This document shows, one piece after another, positions 55,188 to 63,444 of a DNA stretch of 64,000 nucleotides. Source of the stretch: Brevibacillus parabrevis (GTDB taxonomy: Bacteria; Bacillota; Bacilli; Brevibacillales; Brevibacillaceae); the NCBI RefSeq assembly GCF_003710905.1, contig NZ_RHHV01000003.1, positions 62,001 through 126,000 of the forward strand, given 5' to 3'. The position numbers and the translations under genes are program-made. Under the pieces are notes generated by a model, which saw only the letters and a list, made by a program, of their open reading frames with translations, had not been told where the DNA came from and did not search any database. Numbering within the stretch: the first letter of the stretch is position 1; the number at the start of each line of letters is the position of its first letter.

Positions 55188-56680
55188 TGACACTCGACGC
55201 TGATTTGTATTCCATTCAGGAAGTGCGTACGTACCTCGCCCAAGCGAAGGAAGCGCAGGCGAAGCTCGCTACTTACACGCAAGAGCAAATCGATCGGATC
55301 ATCACTGCCATGTCCAAGGCTGGGGTTGAGAATGCCGAGCGTTTGGCGGCTCTTGCGGTTGAGGAGACAGGCTTCGGAAACGTCCCGGACAAACGGATGA
55401 AAAACTTGTTTGCTTCCCAAGATGTTTATGCTTCCATCAAAGACGTGAAAACCGTCGGCATCGTTCGCAAAGACGAGGAAAACAAAGTGTGGGAAGTGGC
55501 ACAGCCGGTAGGAATCGTCGCCGGGATCGTACCATCCACCAACCCGACATCGACCGTTATTTTCAAGTCGATGATCGCGCTCAAAGCGAGAAACGCAATC
55601 GTATTCAGTCCGCATCCGTCGGCAGCCAAGTGCACGCTGGAAGCAGCGCGACTGATGGCACAGGCGGCTGTGCAGGCTGGGGCGCCGGAAGGCTTGATCC
55701 ACTGCGTCTCCAAGCCGACGCTTCCAGCGACGAATGAGCTGATGAAGCACAAGCTGACCAATGTGATCCTCGCGACTGGCGGTACGCCAATGGTGCGGGC
55801 TGCATACAGCTCCGGAAAGCCTGCTTATGGTGTCGGACCAGGAAACGTTCCGGTCTACATCCACCACAGCGCTGACCTCGCTGCTGCTGCCAAGCGCATT
55901 GTGCAGAGCAAAACCTTCGACTACGGCACCATTTGCGCCTCCGAGCAGGCACTGGTGATCGAGGAATCGGTCAAACACCAGATGATTGCTGCCTTGAAGC
56001 GCGAAGGAGCGTACTTCCTGGACGAAAACGAGAAGGCCAAAGTAGCCGCCATTATTATGGTGAACGGCTCGCTCAACGCCAAAATCGTTGGACGTTCCCC
56101 GCATGTGATCGCGCAAATGGCAGGCATCTCGATTCCTGCCGAAACACGAGTGCTGATCGCGGAAGAAACCGGAGTAGGCAAAGAGTATCCGCTGTCGGTT
56201 GAAAAACTGGCACCGATCCTCGCTCTCTACACCGTTTCGGGAGACAACGAAGCGTTTGCCCGCTGCCGGGAGCTTTTGACGCATGGCGGATTGGGGCACA
56301 CCGCTGGGATTCACGCGCAGGATGACAATGTGATTGCATCCTACGGTCAAGCAATGCCGGCTTCCCGCATCCCGGTCAACACCGGAACGACTTTCGGGGG
56401 AATCGGAGCAACGACTGGCGTGCAGCCATCCTTTACACTCGGATGCGGTTCTTTCGGGAACAACATTACATCCGACAACATCGGTCCGAAGCATCTCTTC
56501 AACATCAAGCGCGTCGCTTTTGGCGTGAGAGAAATGCCTGAGTCCACGCCAGTGCAAGCTGCTGCAACGACACAGGCGGAAGAAGCTGTGCTGCAAGCTG
56601 TCTCGTCCATGAATGTCGGCCTGAGCCGGGATGAGATCAAAAACATCATTAAATCTGTTTTAACTGAAATGACGTCCTAA
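55187..56680 (+). CDS. eutE: CoA-acylating acetaldehyde dehydrogenase
   Basis: A 497-residue enzyme that turns acetaldehyde from ethanolamine cleavage into acetyl-CoA inside the compartment. The nucleophile cysteine lies in YGTICASEQ, with PSTNPTSTVIFK and the glycine-rich GVGPGNVPVYI as family marks. The catalytic domain ends near residue 450; after a Pro/Ala/Thr linker it finishes with GLSRDEIKNIIKSVLTEM, an amphipathic helix like an encapsulation peptide. In Salmonella relatives this peptide is usually N-terminal. The ATG overlaps the previous stop. Confidence 0.94.
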   Translation: MTLDADLYSIQEVRTYLAQAKEAQAKLATYTQEQIDRIITAMSKAGVENAERLAALAVEETGFGNVPDKRMKNLFASQDVYASIKDVKTVGIVRKDEENKVWEVAQPVGIVAGIVPSTNPTSTVIFKSMIALKARNAIVFSPHPSAAKCTLEAARLMAQAAVQAGAPEGLIHCVSKPTLPATNELMKHKLTNVILATGGTPMVRAAYSSGKPAYGVGPGNVPVYIHHSADLAAAAKRIVQSKTFDYGTICASEQALVIEESVKHQMIAALKREGAYFLDENEKAKVAAIIMVNGSLNAKIVGRSPHVIAQMAGISIPAETRVLIAEETGVGKEYPLSVEKLAPILALYTVSGDNEAFARCRELLTHGGLGHTAGIHAQDDNVIASYGQAMPASRIPVNTGTTFGGIGATTGVQPSFTLGCGSFGNNITSDNIGPKHLFNIKRVAFGVREMPESTPVQAAATTQAEEAVLQAVSSMNVGLSRDEIKNIIKSVLTEMTS

Positions 56681-56722
56681 AACGTTAAAAATTTGTCCAT
56701 ATAATTAAGGAGGAACGAAAAC

Positions 56723-57010
56723 ATGGCTGGAGAAATGTCCGCATTGGGAATGGTAGAAACAAAAGGTTTGGTAGGAGCAGTTGAAGCTGCTGACGCAATG
56801 GTAAAAGCAGCTAACGTTAAATTGATTGGCAAAGTACACGTAGGTGGCGGTCTCGTAACAGTCATGGTACGTGGTGACGTAGGTGCAGTAAAAGCTTCCA
56901 CGGACGCAGGCGCCGCTGCTGCCGAAAAAGTAGGAGAGCTCGTATCTGTACACGTTATCCCACGTCCACACGGAGACATTGAATTGATCCTGCCTAAGCT
57001 CGAAGGGTAA
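56723..57010 (+). CDS. eutM: Major BMC shell hexamer EutM
   Basis: A 95-residue single-BMC protein ([55 protein letters not shown]). It should be the main facet hexamer. AAGGAGG precedes the ATG. Base use is more AT-rich and uniform than its neighbours, as expected for a highly translated shell gene. Confidence 0.95.
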   Translation: MAGEMSALGMVETKGLVGAVEAADAMVKAANVKLIGKVHVGGGLVTVMVRGDVGAVKASTDAGAAAAEKVGELVSVHVIPRPHGDIELILPKLEG

Positions 57011-57016
57011 TCCCCT

Positions 57017-57796
57017 ATGGCAGTTATTACAGAAGCATCTTTGAGAGCAATGCATAAGACAGGCATACCAAACCCCTTTCTCATTGAGAAAGGGGATAAA
57101 ATCACACCAGCAGCGGCAGATTTCTTGAAAGGAAGAGGGATTCAAGTGAAATCTTTTGAAGAACAACAACAGCAACCTTCCACCAATCAGACTGCCGAGG
57201 CAGTGCGGGAAATTCCCCTTGGTGTATCGAATCGCCACGTTCATTTGTCGCCAACCGATGTAGAAAAGCTTTTTGGAGCAGGACATCAGTTGACGCCAAT
57301 GCGCGATCTGTCGCAGCCTGGTCAGTTTGCTTGCCAGGAAACCGTGACAATCGTCGGACCAAAAGGCAGTATTCACGGAGTGCGGATTCTGGGACCAGCG
57401 CGTGGCGCGACACAAGTGGAAATCTCTCGTACTGACGGTTTTGCGCTCGGTGTGCACGCACCTGTGCGGATGTCTGGAGATATTGAAGGAACACCGGGTC
57501 TGGTACTCGTAACAGCAAAAGGCACAGTTGTACTCGACAAAGGTGTAATTGTAGCCAAGCGGCACGTTCATATGTCGCCTGCGGATGCCGAGCAATACGA
57601 AGTGAAGGATGGCGACACGCTGATCCTTGCGACGCAGAGTGACCGCCCTGTCATCTATCCGGATGTAGTTGTTCGCGTACATCCACAGTTCGCACTCGAT
57701 TTCCACGTCGATTTGGATGAAGGGAATGCCGCCAATTTGAAAACGGGCGACCGGGTAAAAGTGATCGGCAAAAACGGCCAGTTTTACTCCGGCTAA
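57017..57796 (+). CDS. eutD: PduL-type phosphotransacylase
   Basis: A 259-residue enzyme that converts acetyl-CoA to acetyl-phosphate, recycling CoA within the compartment. The two PduL zinc-binding repeats are NRHVHLSP (~73-80) and KRHVHMSP (~183-190). The N-terminal ~45 residues (ITEASLRAMHKTGI and ITPAAADFLKGRGIQV) form the extension seen in Firmicutes EutD proteins and may target it to the shell. This is the non-homologous replacement for the Pta-like EutD of enterics. Confidence 0.92.
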   Translation: MAVITEASLRAMHKTGIPNPFLIEKGDKITPAAADFLKGRGIQVKSFEEQQQQPSTNQTAEAVREIPLGVSNRHVHLSPTDVEKLFGAGHQLTPMRDLSQPGQFACQETVTIVGPKGSIHGVRILGPARGATQVEISRTDGFALGVHAPVRMSGDIEGTPGLVLVTAKGTVVLDKGVIVAKRHVHMSPADAEQYEVKDGDTLILATQSDRPVIYPDVVVRVHPQFALDFHVDLDEGNAANLKTGDRVKVIGKNGQFYSG

Positions 57797-57812
57797 CGGA
57801 GGTAGAGCTTTG

Positions 57813-58631
57813 ATGGACATCAGAGAAATGGTGGCATCGATTACAAAAGAAATTTTGCTGTCGATGAATACAGAAAAGAAACCTGAAGCACCTCGTGTCC
57901 TGTATGTCTTTTGCGACAGCCAGGCTCATGAGGCGTTTCAGGATCATTTTATCCAGTTGAAAAACCACGGCATCTGCCACGACATTCTCTTCCTGGACGG
58001 GGAAACCTCGTCCTGGCTGGGAATGCACAAGATCGAATGCGGGGGAGCAGGCAAAGTCCTGACTGCGGATGAGTACGCTCCTGCGCCATTGGAAGTGCCA
58101 AAAGATTACGCTGGTATCGTCATCCCGGAAATCGATCTGGACAATGCGGCAAGAATCGCATCCGGGTTGAAAGGCACGATCAAGGCAGAAATCGTCTTTT
58201 CCGCACTCGTGACAGGCAAGTTCGTCATTGCCGGCTCCGATGTGCCGGGCATCAAGCGCGCCGACCGTCGCACCCTGCAAACATTGACGCTGACGCCAGC
58301 CTATGAAAAGCTGTTCGAGCGCCACGTGGAAGCGATGAAAGAGCTGGGCGTAGAGTTTGCGGAACAAAAACGTCTGGCCGATCGCGTAGTCTCCAAGCTG
58401 AAAGCGCAGTTGCCAAAAGCGGAGACGAAGCCTGAACAGCCGACATTGACTGCGTTGGACGAGGCAGAGGCGGTTTTTTCCGGCAAGCTGCTTACGGCTG
58501 ACTGGATCAAATCCCAACCGGAACTTCGGGATACGACCTTGCATGTGAAAAAAGGAGCGATTGTCTCTCCTTTGGCTTACGACAGCATGAGGGAGCGCGG
58601 CATTACGGTCAGCTACTTAGGAAAAGGGTGA
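57813..58631 (+). CDS. BMC-associated flavoprotein-like protein
   Basis: A 272-residue protein of uncertain role. The first ~18 residues (DIREMVASITKEILLSMN) look like an encapsulation helix. Residues ~27-200 have an alpha/beta layout (VLYVFCDSQAHEAFQDHF; GIVIPEIDLDNAARIASGL; VIAGSDVPGIK) resembling Flavoprotein/PPC-decarboxylase folds found in several Firmicutes microcompartment loci. The C-terminus (LLTADWIKS... ILSPLAYDSMRERGI-like) is conserved in eut neighbours. GGAGG supports ATG 57813. A redox role, for instance in cofactor recycling, is only a guess. Confidence 0.7.
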   Translation: MDIREMVASITKEILLSMNTEKKPEAPRVLYVFCDSQAHEAFQDHFIQLKNHGICHDILFLDGETSSWLGMHKIECGGAGKVLTADEYAPAPLEVPKDYAGIVIPEIDLDNAARIASGLKGTIKAEIVFSALVTGKFVIAGSDVPGIKRADRRTLQTLTLTPAYEKLFERHVEAMKELGVEFAEQKRLADRVVSKLKAQLPKAETKPEQPTLTALDEAEAVFSGKLLTADWIKSQPELRDTTLHVKKGAIVSPLAYDSMRERGITVSYLGKG

Positions 58632-58635
58632 TCGC

Positions 58636-58923
58636 ATGTTTTTGGGAAAAGTGATCGGCAGCGTTTGGGCAACCCAAAAGGAAAACGGCATGGAAAATTT
58701 GAAGCTGATGGTTGTTCAGCCGATTGACTGGCGCGGCGAAGAGAGCGGGCAAACCGTGATCGCAGCAGACCGGATCGGGGCTGGAATCGGCGAGCAGGTC
58801 ATCGTTTCACGAGGAACGCCTGCCCGGATTCTTTTCACGGGCAACAGCGTGCCGATCGATGCGATCATCGTAGGTATCGTGGATTCGTTTGAAGTGCCGG
58901 GGGCCGCAGGAGGAGAGGAATAG
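58636..58923 (+). CDS. eutN: BMC pentameric vertex protein EutN
   Basis: A 95-residue EutN/CcmL-family protein that caps the shell vertices. The N-terminal GKVIGSVWATQKENGMENLK, the VVQPID segment and GIGEQVIVSRGTPAR are family marks, and the hydrophobic IDAIIVGIVD strand ends the domain. It starts four bases after the flavoprotein-like gene. Confidence 0.93.
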   Translation: MFLGKVIGSVWATQKENGMENLKLMVVQPIDWRGEESGQTVIAADRIGAGIGEQVIVSRGTPARILFTGNSVPIDAIIVGIVDSFEVPGAAGGEE

Positions 58924-58925
58924 CG

Positions 58926-59267
58926 ATGGAACAGGAACGTTCGCGAGTCATACAGGAATTTGTGCCAGGAAAACAGGTCACGTTGGCTCATGTGATCGCA
59001 AATCCTGACCCTATGCTTTACACCAAGCTGGGGATCAAGGAAGCCGGGGCAATCGGCATTTTGACCCTGACACCGACAGAAACAGCCATTATTGCTGCGG
59101 ATATCGCGACAAAGGCTGCGGGTGTCGAGCTTGGATTTCTCGATCGCTTTACAGGCTCACTGATTGTCGTTGGGGATGTTTCTGCTGTGCAGATGGCAGT
59201 GGATGCGGTCAATCAGGTGTTGAGTGAAAAACTGCGGTTCACACCGGCGCTGGTGACGAAATCATGA
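58926..59267 (+). CDS. eutS: Circularly permuted BMC shell protein EutS
   Basis: A 113-residue permuted BMC hexamer protein of the EutS/PduU group. RVIQEFVPGKQVTLAHVIAN at the start forms the beta-barrel cap strand of the family, followed by GAIGILTLTPTETAIIAADI and LGFLDRFTGSLIVVGDVSAV. It overlaps the next gene by four bases. Confidence 0.94.
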   Translation: MEQERSRVIQEFVPGKQVTLAHVIANPDPMLYTKLGIKEAGAIGILTLTPTETAIIAADIATKAAGVELGFLDRFTGSLIVVGDVSAVQMAVDAVNQVLSEKLRFTPALVTKS

Positions 59268-59707
59268 CAGGCCGTGTCATGATCATCGGTGCTATCGAAG
59301 CGGGCAAGTCTTCTCTGGTCAAAGCGCTGTTCAACGATGAACAGCCAGCCAGGAAGACTCAGGCGCTTGAATATCGGGACTGGGTGATTGACACGCCGGG
59401 CGAGTATAGCGAAAATCCGATGTTTTACCGCACGCTGATGGCTACCTCGCTGGAGGCGACCATCGTCGTGATGGTTCAGGATGCCACTCGCGACCGCAAC
59501 TACTTTCCCCCTGGTTTCGCGCAAGGCTTTCCCCAAGCTTGCGTAGGGGTCATCACGAAAGTCGACCATCCCGATGCCGATGTACAACGAGCGGAGGGCT
59601 ACTTGCGCCAGTCTCTGGGCGACGCGAGAATATTCCCGACGTCTTCCTACACGAGCGAGGGAGTGCCGGAATTGCGTGCGTATTTGCAAGAAATTGTCAG
59701 CGAATAA
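59264..59707 (+). CDS. eutP: EutP/PduV-family GTPase-like protein
   Basis: A 147-residue small P-loop protein. The Walker A loop is GAIEAGKSSL (~9-18), DTPGEY is the G3-like motif (~45), and TKVDHPDAD the G4 region. EutP is reported to have acetate kinase activity in Salmonella, and PduV to associate with shells. It overlaps eutS and precedes a 75-base gap to eutW. Confidence 0.92.
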   Translation: MTGRVMIIGAIEAGKSSLVKALFNDEQPARKTQALEYRDWVIDTPGEYSENPMFYRTLMATSLEATIVVMVQDATRDRNYFPPGFAQGFPQACVGVITKVDHPDADVQRAEGYLRQSLGDARIFPTSSYTSEGVPELRAYLQEIVSE

Positions 59708-59782
59708 GCCTCTTTCCGCCGTAGCGAGTCTGTGAGAAAATGAAGTCAATATCAAACTCCTAGCAGGTGAAAAGAGGTTCGC

Positions 59783-61243
59783 ATGCAATCCATACGGGAA
59801 CTGTGCAAATCGTCTACGATATTGAGTGAGGACGACATCCAGATCGTGGAGGACCTTGCTTCCAAACTGCAAATTTTTGCCGATCTGTCGCAGGCAGACA
59901 TGTTCATCGACTGCCCGACCGTAGATCGAAGTGCTGCTTTGGTTGTTGCGCAGGCCAAGCCGGGCACGGCGCGTTCCATGTACAGCGGTTCAGTCGTAGG
60001 CCATTTGGCGACTGCGATCAACGAGCCAGCCGTCATGTACTGCCTGACTACAGGCAAGCCGGTCATCGGCTCCAGAGGTGTATCGCAAGAGCAGGTCGTC
60101 ATGCGTCAAAGCGTCGTACCGATCACAAACGCCGAGGGCAAGACGATTGGCACGCTGATTACCGAGCAAGACATTTCCAAGCAGGTAGAACAAGAAAAAA
60201 ACGTCGAAATGCTCAAGGAAACGACCGAGCATCTCAGCGAGACACTGATTCAGTTTGCTGTGCCTGACATGCCGATTTCTTCGCTTCTGCATGAGGGCAT
60301 GATTTTGTTTGATCAGAGTGGAATCATTACGTATGCCAACGGGCGTGCCCACAAGCTGCTCTCCATGATCGGCTTTGATCGGCCGGAAAAGGGAGAGAGC
60401 ATCGAACGCATTTTTTCCTGGAGAGTTTCCCCGGAAAATTTCGTGCGCCATGGCGGCTACATTCAGGATGAGTTGTCAAAAGGGAAGCATTTTATCATGA
60501 TGAAAGCGGTTTCGTCCGTTCGCAAGCTCGACATCATCGGGGGCATTATTTTGCTCCGGGACATTTCGGACATCCGCGAAAAAGAGAAGCAGCTGATGAT
60601 CAAGTCGGCTGTCATCAAAGAGATTCACCATCGCGTCAAAAACAATTTGCAAACTATTTCAAGCCTGCTGCGCCTGCAAATGCGGCGATCGCAGTCAAAC
60701 GAGATTGAGAAAGTATACCGGGAGAGCATCAACCGGATTAACAGCATCGCCATTATTCACGAATATTTGGCGCAAGATGGTCTGGAACAGATCGATTTCA
60801 AAGAGATTCTCACCAAAATATCGAAAATTATCGTCTCCTCGATGAGACGTTCAGAGCAAGCCATACACGTCGTCGTGACGGGGGAATCCGTGTACCTTCC
60901 GTCCAACAAGGCGACATCTTTTGCTTTAATTGTCACGGAGCTGATTCAAAATTGCATGATTCACGGATTCCGCGAGCTTCATGAAGGGCGCATCTCGATT
61001 GCGCTCGTCTCGAAAGACGATTTCGTCAGCCTGTCTGTTACGGATGACGGAGTGGGAATCGAGGATATGGAGCATATTCATAAAAAGGGACACCTTGGCC
61101 TGAAAATCGTCGATACGCTCGTCAGGGAAGACCTGGAAGGAACCATGCATTTCCGCAACACAGGCAACGGAACGGAAGTTACCATTCTCTATCCGATCCA
61201 AAAGGAGGATGAAGATGACACAGCCGAAGATTATGGTGGTTGA
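59783..61243 (+). CDS. eutW: Ethanolamine sensor histidine kinase EutW
   Basis: A 486-residue soluble kinase. The first ~140 residues are the sensor domain seen in EutW/Pdt-type kinases, then a PAS domain (~165-265; LHEGMILFDQSGIITYANGR), a HisKA_2 dimerisation domain with the phospho-histidine in KEIHHRVKNNLQTISSLL (~281), and a HATPase (TDDGVGIE; GHLGLKIV). In Enterococcus the homologue autophosphorylates on ethanolamine and charges EutV. The end overlaps the eutV start by 29 bases. Confidence 0.94.
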   Translation: MQSIRELCKSSTILSEDDIQIVEDLASKLQIFADLSQADMFIDCPTVDRSAALVVAQAKPGTARSMYSGSVVGHLATAINEPAVMYCLTTGKPVIGSRGVSQEQVVMRQSVVPITNAEGKTIGTLITEQDISKQVEQEKNVEMLKETTEHLSETLIQFAVPDMPISSLLHEGMILFDQSGIITYANGRAHKLLSMIGFDRPEKGESIERIFSWRVSPENFVRHGGYIQDELSKGKHFIMMKAVSSVRKLDIIGGIILLRDISDIREKEKQLMIKSAVIKEIHHRVKNNLQTISSLLRLQMRRSQSNEIEKVYRESINRINSIAIIHEYLAQDGLEQIDFKEILTKISKIIVSSMRRSEQAIHVVVTGESVYLPSNKATSFALIVTELIQNCMIHGFRELHEGRISIALVSKDDFVSLSVTDDGVGIEDMEHIHKKGHLGLKIVDTLVREDLEGTMHFRNTGNGTEVTILYPIQKEDEDDTAEDYGG

Positions 61244-61805
61244 TGACGAGCCGATCATCCGCATGGACTTGCGCGAGATGCTCGAAAACGAAGGGTATCA
61301 GGTAGTGGCCGAGGCGAAAAACGGGGAAGAGGCAGTCGAACTCGCTCATCGCCACAAGCCCGACCTCATCATCATGGACGTCAAAATGCCGGGCCTGAAT
61401 GGGATCAAGGCGAGTGGGATCATCCGCACCTTTTCGGACTGCTCCATCCTTCTTTTGACCGCGTACAGCCAGAAGGAACTTGTCCTGGATGCGCGCAAAG
61501 CCGGGGTAACGGCGTATCTGGTAAAGCCTGTATCCGAAGATGACCTGATTCCTGCGGTCGAGATTGCGCTCAGCCAAAAGGAAAAAGTGGTGTCGCTGAA
61601 GAAAGATATTAGTGATCTGAAACAAAAGATCGAGGATCGCAAAGCAGTGGAAAAAGCCAAAGGCAAGCTGATGAGCGCGCTCTCCCTAGAGGAGGAGGCC
61701 GCTTACAAATGGATGCAGCAAGTAAGCATGCAACGGCGCATGCCACTTGTGAAGCTGGCGGAAGAAATTCTTTCAGGCGAGCAAACGATTTTGACTCAGG
61801 GGTAA
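61215..61805 (+). CDS. eutV: ANTAR-domain antiterminator response regulator EutV
   Basis: A 196-residue RNA-binding response regulator. The receiver has D10-D11, the phospho-acceptor D55 (LIIMDVKMPG) and K at VKPVSEDDL; a coiled-coil linker (~120-143) leads to the ANTAR domain (AVEKAKGKLMSALSLEEEAA and MQRRMPLVKLAEEIL). It binds paired hexaloop hairpins in nascent mRNA and stops terminators from forming. ATG 61215 fits AAAGGAGG spacing better than 61209. Matching hairpins are seen before eutL and eutA. Confidence 0.95.
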   Translation: MTQPKIMVVDDEPIIRMDLREMLENEGYQVVAEAKNGEEAVELAHRHKPDLIIMDVKMPGLNGIKASGIIRTFSDCSILLLTAYSQKELVLDARKAGVTAYLVKPVSEDDLIPAVEIALSQKEKVVSLKKDISDLKQKIEDRKAVEKAKGKLMSALSLEEEAAYKWMQQVSMQRRMPLVKLAEEILSGEQTILTQG

Positions 61806-61862
61806 TGTCTCTGAGCAGTTTTTTCATAAAAAGAAACGAACGCAACAAGTAGATAGCAAGAG

Positions 61863-61876
61863 AAGCAAAGGCGCTT
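61863..61876 (+). promoter_or_regulatory. EutV (ANTAR) target hairpin before eutA
   Basis: AAGC and GCTT enclose the hexaloop AAAGGC, with A at position 1 and G at position 4. It overlaps the 5' arm of the next terminator. The first hairpin of the usual pair was not clearly found; a block ACAAGTAGATAG (61844-61855) matches the region upstream of the eutL site. Confidence 0.78.
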
Positions 61877-61922
61877 GTATCAGACCGGAAGCGATTATTT
61901 CGGCTGTTCAAGCGTCTTTTTG
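61868..61922 (+). terminator. Regulated terminator before eutA
   Basis: AGGCGCTTG (61869-61877) pairs with CAAGCGTCT (61909-61917) around an inner CCG/CGG stem, then T. It divides eutV from eutA and should be overcome by EutV. Confidence 0.85.
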
Positions 61923-61963
61923 CTTGCCTCGTCTGGCACGCCAATGGTTCAAGGAGGTTCATT

Positions 61964-63424
61964 ATGGATGAACAGTGGATCCAAAGCGTCGGCATCGATG
62001 TCGGAACCAGCACAACGAAAATGATCGTCAGCCGATTGCGGTTGGGGCGCATGTCCAGCACGTTTTCGCTGCCGCGCTACCAGATCGTGGAGCGGCAGCT
62101 GCTGTATGCGAGTGAGGTGCATTCCACCCCGTTGATCGGGTTTGACGAGATTGACGCTGAAGGAATCGGTGCGATTTTGCAAGAGGAGTACAGAAAGGCC
62201 CAAATCAGTCTGTCGTCCATCAAGTCAGGCGCCGTGATCATTACCGGAGAGACAGCCAGCAAGAAAAACGCGCAGCACATCGTTCATCTGCTGGCGGAGC
62301 GATCCGGCGATTTCGTGGTAGCAACTGCGGGAGCGGACCTTGAAGGCGTGCTGGCAGGCAAAGGCGCGGGGGCGGAAAAACGCTCGCAAACGATCCAGGG
62401 AACGATCGTCAATGTCGATATTGGCGGCGGGACGGCGAATGCTGCTTACTTCCAGCGCGGCCGAGCGATTGCGACGGTGACTTTTCACGTCGGAGGCAGG
62501 CTGATTCGCCTGGACCAGCAAGATATGGTTACGTACGTGTCGCCGAACATCCAGGCATGGCTTTCTGCGAAAGGCTTGCGCATCACGGTCGGTCAAAGAA
62601 TCAGTCTGGCCGAGATTTCGGAAGTGGCGCGGCAGATGGCGTGCAGCATGCTGGATTACTTGACGGGAAAAGAGCGGCAAATATCGGGCTTGCTGGTAGT
62701 AGGGCCTCAATTGCGCGGCGATTTCCCGGTGGAGGAGCTGACCGTTTCCGGCGGGGTCGGGAAGCTGATGGAAGGCGCTCCCGTAAGAAGCATGGCAGAT
62801 GTGAGTCGCTACGGCGATTTTGGCCCGCTGCTCGGTTACGTGTTGCAGCAGGAGCGGGAAAAAGGGACGTACGCGGTTAACTGGCTCGATCCGGAACAGA
62901 CGGTGCGGGCTACGGTTATCGGGGCAGGCATGCAAAGTACGGAGATCAGCGGATCGACTGTGCATATCAAGCCTGAGCTGCTCCCGATCAAAAACATTCC
63001 GATTCTCAAGCTGGAGCTTACCCAGGAGCAGTTGGCGAACCCGGCGCAGCTTCATCAGGAAGTGGCGGCGATTTACCAGCTGGGGGAACGGCTTTTTGAT
63101 AAAACGACAGGAATCCCGTTCGCACTCGCGATCTCGGGCATCGGCTATTGCTCGTATGCGTTGCTGCAAACGATATCCCAGGAGCTGTCCGATCAGTATC
63201 GGCACTATTTTGCCGAGAGCCAGACGATGGTCGTGATCTGCGAGACAGATATGGCAAAAGCATTGGGGCAGGCGCTGGCGCTGCGTTGCAAGGGCGCACC
63301 GGAAATTATTTGCATCGATCAGGTGCGGGTAGAGTATGGCGATTATATCGACCTGGGCGAGCCGATTTCGGGAACGATTATCCCGGTCGTGGTAAAAACC
63401 CTCGCTTTTGACGAGAAGGCGTAA
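61964..63424 (+). CDS. eutA: Ethanolamine ammonia-lyase reactivating factor EutA
   Basis: A 486-residue ATPase that releases damaged cobalamin from ethanolamine ammonia-lyase so it can be reloaded. The sugar-kinase/actin-like fold is visible: phosphate-1 motif GIDVGTSTTK (~9-18), TIVNVDIGGGTANAAYF (~147-163), and FALAISGIGYCSY near the C-terminus. CAAGGAGG precedes the ATG. It is the first gene after the second EutV-controlled terminator and stands just before eutB. Confidence 0.94.
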   Translation: MDEQWIQSVGIDVGTSTTKMIVSRLRLGRMSSTFSLPRYQIVERQLLYASEVHSTPLIGFDEIDAEGIGAILQEEYRKAQISLSSIKSGAVIITGETASKKNAQHIVHLLAERSGDFVVATAGADLEGVLAGKGAGAEKRSQTIQGTIVNVDIGGGTANAAYFQRGRAIATVTFHVGGRLIRLDQQDMVTYVSPNIQAWLSAKGLRITVGQRISLAEISEVARQMACSMLDYLTGKERQISGLLVVGPQLRGDFPVEELTVSGGVGKLMEGAPVRSMADVSRYGDFGPLLGYVLQQEREKGTYAVNWLDPEQTVRATVIGAGMQSTEISGSTVHIKPELLPIKNIPILKLELTQEQLANPAQLHQEVAAIYQLGERLFDKTTGIPFALAISGIGYCSYALLQTISQELSDQYRHYFAESQTMVVICETDMAKALGQALALRCKGAPEIICIDQVRVEYGDYIDLGEPISGTIIPVVVKTLAFDEKA

Positions 63425-63444
63425 CGTATAAAGGGGTGGACAAA

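Noticed and set aside
54863-56596. 577-codon minus-strand frame opposite eutE
   Set aside because: Shadow of eutE; its sequence is Cys/Arg/His-rich and without any family resemblance.
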